From Eutreptiella sp. 'Long Island Sound 2002' (lineage: Eukaryota > Euglenozoa > Euglenophyceae > Eutreptiales > Eutreptiaceae), in assembly GCA_964036045.1 (NCBI GenBank), contig OZ038382.1:140442961-140506960 (forward strand): DNA of 64,000 nt. The letters run 5' to 3'. The notes under the pieces were generated by a model. That model was given only the letters and a program-made list of their open reading frames with translations. It was not told the origin of the DNA and did no database searches. Made by a program: the position numbers and the translations under genes. Of this stretch, positions 46,091-56,619 are shown piece by piece (position 1 is the first letter of the stretch; the number at the start of each line of letters is the position of its first letter).

Positions 46091-46278
46091 AAAAAATGCA
46101 TTTTTTGGACCCATCAGGACCAAGAAAAGGCCAAAATTCCTTACACAAGAGTTCTTTTGGTGTTTCAAAAAGGGCTTTATTTTTTGCAAGCCAAAGAGTG
46201 GTGCTTATGGTGTTTTTTGAGGCCCTGTACTTTGGGCACTTTCTGTCGCTTTATACCATGCAACTTGAGCCGCCTAAG

Positions 46279-47660
46279 GCAGAGGGCCACAGGCCGCTCC
46301 CCCCAGAGGAGGGAGGTGGGCAACCAGGGCGCGACGCCGCCCCCCTGTCCCCCCCAGTCCCCCAAACTGACCCGCGGGCCACGGGGGCGCCGGCCCCCCA
46401 CCCCCCCCGGAGGCAGATGGGACAGTCTCTCCTCCCCCGGGCAGGACCGCGGCGTCCGGGAGGTGGGCCGCAGCAGGGCCCGCCTCCACGCCCCTAGCCG
46501 CGTGCTCCCGCAGGAACCGCGATTGACAAGCAAACCCGCGCCAGCACACAAGGGCGCCACACGGACCGCGCCCGGGGACAGCAAGCGAGCACGAACCGCA
46601 GCAGTCTGGGGGCCACGCCCTCTATGGCCACAGCGACGCCAAAGACACCCGCTTTGTTGCCTGCACAGGGAAGGCAGAGGGACGGACCGAAGGCAGGTGA
46701 CCCCCCGCCCTACTGGCCCCACCGGCTGCACCGTCGGCGGGAACGGCGCGCAGGCCGCCCCCCCCCCCCCCAGCCCATCCCCCGGAGCTGGAACGCCCGA
46801 GACGCGCAGACCCAGCCCAAGGAGAGCGCACAGCCGCAAGCCAGGAAGGGGGGAAACAGGAATGGGCCGCCCCTCCCCCCCCCAAGCAGGGCAAGCGGAG
46901 CACGGGACCGTGGCAGGAAACGACGAGGGGCACGGACCGCGTGGAACGGCCCTACCAGCGCCAGGCACGGGGATCGCGCGGAATGCACGCGCCATATCAA
47001 CCAGGGGAGGCGGGGAGGGCGCAAACGCCGCGAGAGCGCGAAGGCACACACACACAAAGGACACACAGGGAGTACCGGAAGGGCAACTGGACCGAGCCCG
47101 CGGAACGCAGAGACCGCATGGAATGGCGTACCAGCGAGCGAGGATAAGGGAGACCCAGACGGGACGGCCCTCCACACACAGCGCGGGAAAAGCGGGGCGG
47201 GAAGTGGGAAACGGGGAAGACACAACACCCGGCTCCGGCCCCGACCGCCCCGAGCCGGCCGCGAACGCCGCGCACACACAACCAGGGCACTGCACCCGCG
47301 GAGGCAGTAGTGGCGCTGCGCGCCACGCACCAGCCCCACGGCTAGGCAACCTCCGTGCCAGCCCACGAGGGTCCCACTGGTGACAAGCCAGTAGCAAGGG
47401 CCCGGCGGCGCCGGCGCCCCGGGCGACCACGCAATAGGGGGGCGACGCGGTGGGTAAGCGCCTGCAGCTACAATTGCTAAGCGATGCGCTGACCGGGGAG
47501 TGGCGAAATGGGGAAGCGCGGGAGGGACAGTGCTCCGAGCCCCGTGAACCCGAGGACTCCGCCACCACGAAGGAGGTGTGTCACGAAGGGCCCCCCACTA
47601 GGTCCCGGTCGGGAGGACCTCACCTGGCACAACCAGGTGGCCCCCCGGGGCCGAAAGGCG
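46279..47660. repeat. GC-rich ~600-bp repeat, right part, and related DNA
   Basis: The text resumes with gggccacaggcc. It repeats blocks of the left part: gcgggccacgggggcgccgg (46,372 versus 44,070), ctttgttgcc...agggaaggcagagggacgg (46,650-46,690 versus 44,355-44,395). After about 46,780 the copies fade into purine-rich low-complexity DNA. The long ORFs on both strands (up to 463 codons) have biased composition and no domain. Confidence 0.65.
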
Positions 47661-47944
47661 TCTAGTACCCGTAAAATCAAACATCAAACATCAAACAGTG
47701 GAGTAAAAGAGTCAGAAACAGGAAACAGAAGCGCAATCAGACAGAGCACGCGCACTCCGAAAGGAAGCACGCGCACGGAGGCAGCACAGGAATTGCGATG
47801 TAGTTGCACAGGTTAAGATCGCATGCAGGCCACGCCTGAAAGATTACATTTTTATCATAGAAGTGTCATGTATATTATTCATGCATAGTTTAGGTTGTGC
47901 ATGGCAGGCACTGCAGTACTTTGTTATGCGGGCATGCTAAATGA
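47661..47944. other. Spacer without a gene
   Basis: A short direct triplication of atcaaac near 47,680 and otherwise AT-rich DNA. Nothing coding is seen. Confidence 0.4.
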
Positions 47945-48284
47945 ACACTCTGTTCGATCCTTGTAACCATGAATGACGCTCATCGTGCTCGCGTTGTGGG
48001 ATACTCAGAAAGGAGTTTCGAATGATAAGGGAACTTTTGGGAAGTTGATTTTGAAAAACTAAGAGAGATCACGGAAAAAGAGCCAGAACCCAAATATACC
48101 CCAACGGTGTATTTACACTCTGTTCGATCCTTGTAACCATGAAAGACGCTCATCGTCCTAGCGTTGTGGGATACTCAGAAAGGAGTTCCGAATGATAAAG
48201 GAACTATCGGGAAGTTGATTTTGAAAAACTAAGAGAGATCACGGAAAAAGAGCCAGAACCCAAATAGACCACAACGGTATATTT
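47945..48284. repeat. 170-bp unit in two tandem copies
   Basis: The unit starting acactctgttcgatccttg and ending caacggtgtatttac occurs at 47,945-48,114 and 48,115-48,284 with only a handful of differences. This is a recent tandem duplication. Confidence 0.92.
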
Positions 48285-48354
48285 ACAGTCGTGGTGCTCT
48301 GAAAAGGACCAGAGCGGACGGGAATTGAGGGATCATGGCATAGCCGAGAGCATT

Positions 48355-48600
48355 CATCAGGATGCGTGCACTGTTGCCAAGAAGGATGCGTTCTCTGTTG
48401 TCAAGCAGGATGCTTGCACTGTTGCCAAGAAGGATGCATGCACTGTTGCCAAGAAGGATGCGTGCCCTGTTGCCATGAAGGATGCGTGCAGTGTTGCCAA
48501 GAACGATGCGTGCACTGCTGACAACAAGGATGTGTGCACTGCTGTCAAGAAAGGTGCGCATGCTGCTCACAAGGAGAATGCGTGTTCTGAGGTCAAGACG
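48355..48600 (+). repeat. 24-bp coding minisatellite (DACTVAKK repeats)
   Basis: About ten copies of a 24-bp unit encode 8-residue repeats such as DACTVAKK, DAFSVVKQ, DACPVAMK and DACSVAKN, degrading to GAHAAHKE and NACSEVKT. The frame has no upstream ATG before the repeats (it opens with TTG at 48,325). It runs without a stop into the LINE RNase H segment, so the join may reflect an insertion or fusion. Confidence 0.8.
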
Positions 48601-48606
48601 GATCAC

Positions 48607-50950
48607 CAATCTGGCGCCAGCGCAACAAGTTCTGCAACTGAAGGCGCTAGTGCAACGGGTTCGCCAGCCAGTAGGCGTGGCAAGCGAGCGGCGAAGGAGG
48701 ATTTTAAGGTGACAGCCCAGAAAGGGACGAAAGAGCCGCAGGAGTACGCCACCCCCATCCTGCAACCCACAACCCCGGTGGCCCACCTCACCACGGGCCT
48801 CGCCATATACGCCCACCTGCGCATGAACCCATGCCGCTTCCCACAACCATCACCGGCGGACCGGCTCTTCTTCACCGACGCCTCAGGAGAATCCGCCCTC
48901 ACGCCCATCACCAGGGGGAGGCACGCTGTAGCTAACCCACACGCGGGGACACTACCAAATGGACCACCACACGGGCCACACCGCCTACCGCGCCTGCTCC
49001 CACGGGGAGCTGGGGGTCATGGCTGACACCATCGCCGAAATTGCGGCCGACCTACCCGCCCACCTCCCGCACATCGTCCGGGTCTGATTCGTGGTAGACG
49101 CCACTGTGGACACACACCTACTCCGGCGCATAGCAAGACAACCACTCCACAAAGCCACTGCGACAAGCCTCAGCACCCAGGCACTGCTACTCTGTAAAGC
49201 CTTTCGCAGCCTTCCCCCCTACGTCCAACTCCACATCGTAAAACAAGAATCCCACAGGCACCAATACGGAAATGGTAAGGTCGACAACCAGGCAGTACAC
49301 CAGCGCACAACGCACCTGCCAACCCTCCAGGTCCCCGACCTCGGCCGGAACCACACACACCTCCAACACATACCCCCCAAACCGGAGCCCCATGAGACCC
49401 CGGACTGGGTAACAGAGGACGCCCCCTATACCTCCCACCACAGAGCATGCCATTACCCCAATCCCATCCAGCATCTCGCCCGCGTGCTCGGCGACACAGA
49501 CAGCCGGGCACACATCCAGGATCTCCAAGAGAAACTGCAAATCCCGCTCTACCACTCGGCACTGCGCACAGCAAACGTCCCAGCCCACCTCCAAAAACGA
49601 CGCATCCAGCTCCTCAGGGAGTAACTGCCATCCCTCACCAGGGTCGCCCGATGGCTCGCCCGCAAGCACATCCACGTCCTGGAAGAACACACTCGTTGCC
49701 CGTGCGACCACACCACCCCAGAGGACTGGGAACATTTCAAGAAATGCCCCCTCCATACAGGCAGGGACACACTAGTGGGCTGGTCCCCGGCAGAAATACT
49801 AAAACAACACAGAGGCTGGCCAACCCACAGCCACACACACCAGGCCACCGAACACCTATTCAGGGATCCCCTGGTCAAGGAAGCCACCATGAGAGGGGCG
49901 GTGACACAGGCCCTACACCGACACCTCGCCAAACACACCAAAAGCCCAATGGAGGCAGCAGCGCACCTCCAGCTAGAAGCAGTCCGCAGAGCAGCGGCCC
50001 AAATGGTACATGGCAAACACCTCCTGTTGACCCACACGGAACAACTCACCGACCCCACCACCAGGGAACACATGCATCCTCTCATTCATTACCATGCCGT
50101 GCATGACCGAGATGTCCACTAACCCACTCCGCGCCCCACATACGCCCATCCCCATCCGCAGGCCTCCAAGACACCACCAAAGCACCCCAGAGCCCACCTC
50201 TCACCCACAAAGCCACCCCGCACCGCCCAGCCCGCGCGAGCCCTACCAGGGTCACCCATACGTCCACGTGGACGTGCAGGACCCCGGCGACCCACCCAGC
50301 CCACCTTGCCTGGACCCGGAGCACCCCGCCCTCACACCGACCACCATCCGCGACCCAAACCTCCTCCGAGCAACCCTCCAAGGCAGGGCCCTGAGCACTC
50401 CCCTCGGCTGGCACCGCCTACAAGAGAGCTGGACCAGGCACACCGTCAAAGCCCTCCGAGACCTGACCACCCCAGGCAATGGTCTCCACGAGACCATCGT
50501 AGACCTCATATACTGGCGAGCCTGCCAACGCGCCTAAGGCGAGCACGTCTGGATCCCCCCCATAGAGTGGGCCAGGCCCTGACACACGACACCAACACCA
50601 ACGTCACACGTTGAGGGACCATACGCCTACGACCAGCCCCAGCGGAGAGGGACCACCCAGCAGACCCGAACCACACGGAGCAATGGGAACAGGCCACCGC
50701 ACCAACCCGCGACACCGCCCTCCGCGCTGCCGGCCTCCGCACCCCAGACGACGACCTCCCTCCCCGGCCTACAGACAGTGACCACCCCCCGCCGGAGGTC
50801 TGGTGTACAGTCCTGGAGCGCGGGCACTACTACGTAGTGGCCGCTACAGCTACGTCCCCCGGCCCGCAATGGCTCGCGAAAGGGACAGACACCATGCTTG
50901 CCGCAGAAACCGCCCCACCAGGGGCAGTAGGGGAGCACACCACCCCGCAC
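48607..50950 (+). pseudogene. 3' part of a second LINE: RNase H, CCHC, C-terminus
   Basis: The frame includes PADRLFFTDASGESALTPIT (RNase H first strand with the TDAS Asp). After a slip near 48,920 and a TAG at 48,929 it reads LTHTRGHYQMDHHTGHTAYR, SHGELGVMADTIAEIAADLP (Glu helix) and, after TGA 49,085, FVVDATVDTHLL (Asp). Then LRTANVPAHLQKRRIQLLRE and a CCHC motif CPCDHTTPEDWEHFKKC. Further text runs through LIHYHAVHDRDVH, STPLGWHRLQESWTRHTVKA and LERGHYYVVAATATSPGPQW to about 50,950, where the inverted repeat cuts in. RT and endonuclease are missing. It is less GC-rich than, and clearly different from, the 30-40-kb LINE. Confidence 0.75.
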
Positions 50951-50956
50951 AGGGTC

Positions 50957-51745
50957 AGTAAGAAAAAGTGCTTTTCCAATGCTTTGGGGTATACTTTAGG
51001 TGTATTAGAGGTGCTCCAAGCACACAGGCATTTCTATCTTAGTATTGGCCCAACCAAAAGTGGTGATAACACATTTTGACCTATGGAACCAAACACTAAA
51101 TGAGGATGTGGTATGGACCCCTTTATCCCCAAGCTATAGGCACTAAAACATCGTTTCCTGGGTTGCTGAAGCACTGATATACTGAAGGCAGAGCCTATGA
51201 ATTTAACTATGGTTTCTCATTAATTCTTAGCTATTCTCGTGGTATGCACCCTAGGGGGCTGGGGCACCTCTTTTTGAGAGGTGCTGGGTTCAATACCCAG
51301 TCAGCCTAGCTAAGTAGGAATATCCCATGTGACATGGCAGTGACCTCATCGCCACATACCATGCCACCTCAGCACCTATGGGACCCAAAAACAAAGAGTG
51401 CACATCTCAAGATGGAACTGTGGATGAAAGTGAGCCCTTTGGGCAGTTTTCCAATCAGCTTTCCTCAAACATGTAAAATATGTCATCCTGAGTTGCAATG
51501 TATGCTAATTGCTGTGGTCTATTGTTGATAGTTTTCTTTATCTAACTCTTTGTGACTGCAGCCCTTCATGCTTTCATCCTCATTTTCTTCTACTTGCTTA
51601 TCTCTGGCTTGGCTTATCCTGGATTGGTTGTATTTCAGCAAATAAAACATTTTTCTCATCAAAAACAAGCAACAGGAAGCCCTACACCAGCAGCAAGCAG
51701 CAGGAGAGGCACAACAAACACACAGTGTTGAAATCACTATAAAGC
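50957..51745 (+). repeat. Left arm of the long inverted repeat
   Basis: Matches 58,029-58,808 in reverse orientation along its whole length with moderate divergence, for example tgcaccctagggggctgg, ggcttatcctggattggttg, and the inner end cagtgttgaaatcactataaa. No coding content is seen. Confidence 0.88.
51230..51306 (+). other. tRNA-like Pol III promoter segment in the left arm
   Basis: A T-arm-like hairpin CTGGGTTCAATACCCAG (5-bp stem, loop TTCAATA) forms a B box, and cgtggtatgcacc upstream resembles an A box. The 3' end TCAGCC can pair with AGCT near the 5' end. Between them gcacctctttttgagaggtgc makes another hairpin. The spacing is not that of a normal tRNA, so this is more likely the tRNA-derived head of a SINE-like repeat than a functional tRNA. 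Confidence 0.5.
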
Positions 51746-51851
51746 TTTCTGGTAGCAAGGGGCAGACTGTCTCTGCGTACCCGCAGCAACCCCGTGCCGT
51801 ACATCCAGTGCGCCGAGATCAGTCATATATGAGCAAGAAGGGCGAACGAAT

Positions 51852-53606
51852 ATGGACACCGAGAAAGAGGACACCGACGTGAAGACAGCGCCTGAGGCAC
51901 CAGCAATGCCAGCACCTGGTGAACCTGGACCTGGACCTAGCGCTGTACCTTCGGAGCCCTTACATGGGCCAGTGGACGTTGCGGAGGATTCGATGGAAAG
52001 ACTTCAGTCGGCCTTCCGGGCCCTCTCAGTCGAGGAGGTGGACACCCATCCTGTGACGAGAAAGAGAGGGAGAGAGAAGGACGCTGGAGAAAGCATAGCA
52101 CACGAAGGAGCAGACCAAGGGCACGACCCGACGAATGATCCTACCTTCGAGGGCGCACCAAGCGCTTCTGGCCTGCACGCATCACCCTCTGCCATAACCA
52201 CCACACTCCCAACTCCAGACCCAGCCGCTGCAACATCCACACCCATAACCAACCCGCCTATGGCTGAGGGCATAGGCTTTACTGGTATGCCTACCTACCC
52301 TGCATATGGTGTGAACCCACCTACCACTGCGTTTCCAGAGGCAACTACTACCAGTGAGCCGGTGACCTCCAGTTCTGCGCCGCGATGGTATGCAGCTGAC
52401 TATCACCATCCTCTACCCGCTACGGGAGCCTATGTGGATGTTCCTGGGTATGCAACCTTGAGTGGGTTGAAGAGAGGACCTGAGTCATGCGGGAGCAGGA
52501 GTAGAGGATCAGGGAGATCCTCCAACAGGTCCCTGACGCGGTCGGAGATTAAAGAGGTGCTCTGAGGAGCCACCTCTAAAATTGTTGGCGACCTCACTCA
52601 AGAGATTCGAGATAAACTGGAGCCCCTGATAACGCCCCAAGCGTCACCTACCACGGTGGGAATGTCATTTCATCGAGTACAGGCCAACCACCTGGTGGCA
52701 GGGCTGACAAACACCCTGGGGAGCCTGAGGAGCTGACCGATGCCGACCCCTGCTTGCATACCTAGAAGCCCTTTCGTGCCGAGCAGGGCCCAGCCACCCT
52801 ACAGTAATGCCGGGAATTCTACGAGAGCCGAGCTGGACCGGCTGGGGCTGACGGCCCTGAGGGCAATGGTGGATGTGGAGCCCTACGGCTCCAGTGACGT
52901 AGACGGAGAGCCCTCCGATGACGAACCGCCGTCCATGACTTCTGCATCGCCCTCGGAGGGGGAAGACCCGGAGGACCCCGAGAACCCAGGTGGGAAGAAG
53001 AAGAAGAAGAAGAAGAAGACCCGACGCCCTGAGGGACGCAAATCTCAGGAGGCTAAGGCTATTGCCACCTCCAAGATCGTGGTGAACCTGCCTGAGTTCA
53101 CAGGCAAGGACCTCAGCGAGTTCGCTGAGATTTTTGGCCGGCTTCTCCGATTGACCGGCCAAACCCACGCTAGTGGACGGGTCAAGTGCGATGTGCTCCT
53201 GCAGTGCTGCAAGACCAAGTACCTGGAGAAGCAGGTCAAACAGATTCTGACTAAGTCCGCCACCTTTGCCGATGTGTTGGTTGCCTCCGAGAGGCAGTAT
53301 CCGACCTATGAAACCGACCTTTCCATCAGGGCCGAGATCCAGAACCTGCCCATGCTGCCGAACAACCCCAAACCTGGCAGGGTCTCTGAGCTATTGGCTG
53401 ACCTGGATCACTGGGCTGGACGATTGACGCCCGGTTCCTACAGCAGCGACGACCTGCTTTTCTGTTTGGTGGCTAAGCTCCCTCGGGAGCTGTGGGACGA
53501 GTGCCGTTCAACGGCAGAGCGCAAGGCTAGAGCCCTCCACTACGAGGATCTATGTGTACTACTCCTGGAGCCGGCGCTGGAGAAAGGAAGCGACCCGCAC
53601 CTGAAC
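51852..53606 (+). pseudogene. Ty3-like gag, N-terminal and capsid part
   Basis: ATG at 51,852 opens MDTEKEDTDVKTAPEAPAMP, a Pro/Ala-rich disordered region. TGA stops at 52,563 and 52,734 lie in an otherwise continuous frame. An acidic segment, a Lys8 run (GGKKKKKKKK, ~52,990) and a helical capsid-like domain follow (VVNLPEFTGKDLSEFAEIFG, LEKQVKQILTKSATFADVLV, LADLDHWAGRLTPGSYSSDD). I recall closely similar text in dinoflagellate retroelements. The frame breaks at 53,607 where an 899-bp insertion begins; it resumes at 54,523. Confidence 0.75.
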
Positions 53607-53608
53607 AA

Positions 53609-54223
53609 CTACCGTCCTGGAGGGGGGTTGAGAGGGTCGGGGGGGTGCGCCCAAAGTATTGCGTCCCAAGGGAGAGGATTCGAACTCAGCCAGTCATGTG
53701 CTTGGTGGACAGCCTTGTCTAGGTGCTTTACGCGTTCCTCTAGGGCTAGGCGAAGCATGGCCTTGTGCTCGGCGCGAGTTGAGCCCGGGATTGGCTGGGA
53801 GAGGCAGGACCATAGAGACTTAGGCATCAGAGTTCTCATGAAGTTCCTGCAGTCAGCCTTTGAGGGTGCAGAGAGCCACCAGTGCAGGACAATGGGGCTG
53901 AAAAGGGGCCCCCAGGAGGAGAAGTAGGCCTGGACGTGCTGGTCTAACGCTTTGCAGAAGGCCAGGCAGGATAGAGGGTCGAAGGGATGGTGCTGTCCGC
54001 ACCTGGAACAGTGGTAGTCGTGAAGCATATTGCTCCACTGGTACCCGTGCACATCGTAGCACCCGGACGCCAGTTTGAAAAACAGGGACGGAAACCAGGA
54101 AGCTTTATTGTACAGGCTGAAGCTGGGGCCGACCGCTATGTTGTTGAGGGAATGCTGCGGCAGTAGGTGGCGGAATTGCTGCGCCTTAAACTTGTGGAGG
54201 ACAGGCAGGTGGTGTACCGCCAC
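53609..54223 (-). CDS. Hypothetical ORF antisense to the retroposed insertion
   Basis: A 204-codon ORF opens MAVHHLPVLHKFKAQQFRHL, with a Cys/His-rich stretch (DYHCSRCGQHHPFDPLSC) and a Trp-rich middle (FSSWGPLFSPIVLHWWL). The composition looks protein-like and the Cys spacing recalls C-terminal zinc motifs of LINE proteins. However, it is antisense to the A-tailed strand, which argues either that the retroposed transcript carried an inverted fragment or that the ORF is chance. No function is assigned. Confidence 0.35.
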   Translation of the reverse strand: MAVHHLPVLHKFKAQQFRHLLPQHSLNNIAVGPSFSLYNKASWFPSLFFKLASGCYDVHGYQWSNMLHDYHCSRCGQHHPFDPLSCLAFCKALDQHVQAYFSSWGPLFSPIVLHWWLSAPSKADCRNFMRTLMPKSLWSCLSQPIPGSTRAEHKAMLRLALEERVKHLDKAVHQAHDWLSSNPLPWDAILWAHPPDPLNPPPGR

Positions 54224-54522
54224 TGAACCCAGGGGGGGGGGGGGGGGCGAGGAGGTCTGGGGTAAAAATCATCACTCCAGCGCCTCCCGGGACATCCAAA
54301 ATTTTCTCCGCCCATCCAGCGACTTTCTGTCCCCTCCTTTCGACCCCTTCAGCCCTCTGCCCCTTCCAGAACCCCCCCCCTGCCCCACAGGGTGAATCAG
54401 CATTCATCTAACCTTACCATGAGAGCAACCGTGTACATATCATAATAGGTTGTTGTAAATACTTTCGTTGGGGGACGTCAGCCCGGGAACAAGTTGATGC
54501 GGTTAAGAACATTCAAAAAAAA
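53624..54522 (+). mobile_element. 899-bp retroposed insertion with A-tail and 17-bp TSD
   Basis: AACTACCGTCCTGGAGG occurs at 53,607-53,623 and again at 54,523-54,539, flanking the insertion. The second copy is preceded by a run of about 10 A. Removing the insertion restores the gag frame (NNYRPGGGGSESHGKGYQG). The A-tail marks the plus strand as the transcript strand. A run of 17 G lies at about 54,231-54,248. These are hallmarks of LINE-mediated retroposition. Confidence 0.9.
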
Positions 54523-55260
54523 AACTACCGTCCTGGAGGTGGAGGCTCTGAAAGCCATGGCAAAGGGTACCAAGGATCCAGACCTGGGCAGGGGACTACC
54601 CCAAAACACGCCCGTATCATGATAAACGTCAAGGAGCTCTTCTGGTGTGATACCAGAGACGAGCAGGGCCACCTGCAGCACGCCCCTGACTGCGAGCAGG
54701 GAGACTGCTTCGTAGTCCAAGGGAAGCAGCAGGAGAAAAACACCGGCGCCAAGGCGAAGCTGCCGGATCACTACAGGTAACCTATCACCTGTGCCTTCTA
54801 TGGGAAGAGGAAGCACTACGAGGATGAGTGCTACCACAGGCAGCGCCTGTCGGCGAAGCTGAAGGGTGAGGATCCTGGCAAAGGCTCTGGCAAAGCTGGA
54901 GGCAAAGGCAAAGGCAACGACTCCGGCCAGGGCCAGTCGAAAGGACGTGGACGAGGGCAAGACAAAAGTCAAGGTTGACGAGGAGGAGGTGCTAACCGCC
55001 AGCCAGACAAGGACAACAAGAACACGGACAAGACTGGAGGCAACCCCGACTCTAATCCAGTGGGGAACTGTGAGCGCTCTGGAGGGCAGTCTGGTCAGAC
55101 CACACGCTCACAAAAGCAGGCCCAGCAAGAACAAGGGGCTAAGCGTGAGCATGAAGGCGGTGATGACGGCAACGCTAAGAAGAGAAGCTGTTTCATGAGG
55201 ATGGCCCGCAGATTGCGGAACAAGGGGTTCGAGGTGACCTGTCCCGCGCAGTTCTGACGG
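54523..55260 (+). pseudogene. Ty3-like gag C-terminus with degraded zinc knuckle
   Basis: The restored frame reads NYRPGGGGSESHGKGYQG, then INVKELFWCDTRDEQGHLQH, a TAA at 54,778 and CAFYGKRKHYEDECYHRQRL. The latter is a CCHC zinc-knuckle-like motif in which one expected Cys is Tyr (C-x2-Y). A Gly/Lys-rich tail has TGA at 54,976 and TGA at 55,255. Nucleocapsid function (RNA binding) would be impaired in this copy. Confidence 0.65.
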
Positions 55261-55299
55261 GGACGCTCCGGTGGGGCCCAGGACCTGGTTTTTTGGGTA

Positions 55300-55560
55300 C
55301 GTATCCGAAAAGGGGGACGTGAATACCGGGGGGTATTGGATACTGGCGCCACCATATCTATAGTGGCCAAGAAAATCTTACCTTGTGGGAGCCTGAAGAA
55401 CACCATGACCACCGCAGCTATACAAATGGGGGATGGAGATGTGGTGCACAGCTGCGGAGACTGTGAAGTGGAGGTACCTATCGGCTCCCGGACTATCGCT
55501 CATCGGTTCTATGTGATGGATACTGAGGCCTCCGACTTTGTATTAGGGACTTACTTCTTT
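55300..55560 (+). pseudogene. Retroviral-type aspartic protease domain
   Basis: YWILDTGATISIVAKKI-type text at about 55,332-55,370 carries the D-T-G-A active site. FYVMDTEASDFVLGTYFF (about 55,510-55,557) is the flap-to-second-hydrophobic-Gly region. It lies between gag and RT as in Ty3-type elements and would cleave the polyprotein. No stop interrupts it. Confidence 0.8.
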
Positions 55561-55699
55561 GTGCAGCAATCCCAGATACAATCCCCGACGCTGCAAGCGC
55601 CCTACCTCCTCTACGTGGACCACGGCAATGGCAGAGAGTCTGTGCCGCTGGAGCAGTCGGAACATACCTCGAGCTACCTGAGGGTATGGAAGGAGGAGC

Positions 55700-56200
55700 C
55701 CTCGAACATGATGGCGGCCTTCAAATCTGAGGACTATCAACTATTGGGGGAAGTCCTAGACCAAGGTCTGAAGGAGTTGGGTTACTCTAGAGAAGACCTG
55801 AGGGTGGAGTTGTTCGCCAGCGACAAGCAGCATGTACTGGAGCTTTACTGCAGCAAGGGGAAGAACTGCAGCTACAAATTTTACTGGCTCTCTTTCGGGA
55901 TAGCCTGCGGGAACCCCAGGTTCGGTGAACTGGGGAAGGTCCTGCCCAAGGTTGCCTTGGAACGTTCCGGTATGGTCCTGTGTTCCCCCGATTGGGGACC
56001 CCATGGGGGCAAAGAGTACTGGCGAAACCTCCTTGACAGGCTGACTATCAGCTCTGTTCGTTTACCTGATGAGGCCATCTACGTGCCTCTGGGGCGTAAG
56101 ACGCCTATGGGGAAACCCAGATGGAGGGGTATGCTCAGCATGGTGGACAGAGGTCTTACCTCCATCCCCTGGGAGGATCTGGACCCGACTCCGGTCCAGG
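55700..56200 (+). pseudogene. Accessory domain between protease and RT
   Basis: A ~130-residue conserved-looking block reads LRVELFASDKQHVLELYCSK, NPRFGELGKVLPKVALE and MVLCSPDWGPHGGKEYWRNL. The order F-A-S...N-P-x-F...L...P-x-W is like the C-terminal RNase H-side domain of DIRS-type RT proteins or an NPPF-type methylase-like fold. It is not normal between protease and RT in a Ty3 element. An acidic linker follows to 56,658. Function unknown. Confidence 0.5.
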
Positions 56201-56619
56201 CTATACAACGAGAGAGCGATGGACTCGCCTTGGGTGACTTGAAGGATCGACTACAACCTCAAGATGCTATTGAGACTACACCCGGAGGAGATGACTACGT
56301 CGTGACTAACACCAACGCCCCCAACTCTCCCTGCCATGTACCTGTTCCTGATGGAGTCTCTGAGTGTGGACTATCCGAGCTACCTAGCTCTATCCACTCG
56401 GATGACGAAACTGAGCACGACGCCTTCTTCGTGCAGACCTGTGTGGAGGAAGTGGAGAATGCCGAGTACGTCGCCCCACTGAAACCCCTACTCTCCATGA
56501 GGGTGGAAGACCTCGTGGACGAAGAGCTGGACCCTCGATCCAGGCTAAGGGAGTATGTGGACTCCAAGTGGAAGTTGGTGGCCAAAAATGCTACCCTAAG
56601 CCTACCCGCAGCTCATGGC

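Larger units (their letters stand above)
44574..46278. mobile_element. 1,705-bp DNA transposon with 24-bp TIRs and 5-bp TSD
   Basis: The left end starts CTTAGGCGGCTCAAGTTGCA (44,574) and the first 24 bp are perfectly repeated, inverted, at 46,255-46,278. The 5-bp target duplication GCAGA is at 44,569-44,573 and 46,279-46,283. The interior is AT-rich against very GC-rich flanks, and the flanking ~600-bp repeat continues across it. It contains four GC-core palindromes. A plus-strand ORF at 45,204-45,878 has no recognisable transposase motif, so the element is probably non-autonomous. The 5-bp TSD does not by itself fix the superfamily. Confidence 0.88.

Noticed and set aside
46157-47568. 463- and 408-codon ORFs on opposite strands
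   Set aside because: Low-complexity translation of GC-rich repeats, starting inside the AT-rich transposon and running over its border.
51230-51306. A functional tRNA gene
   Set aside because: The T-arm is good, but the central part is too long and the variable region and acceptor pairing are poor. It is repeated inverted within a larger repeat.
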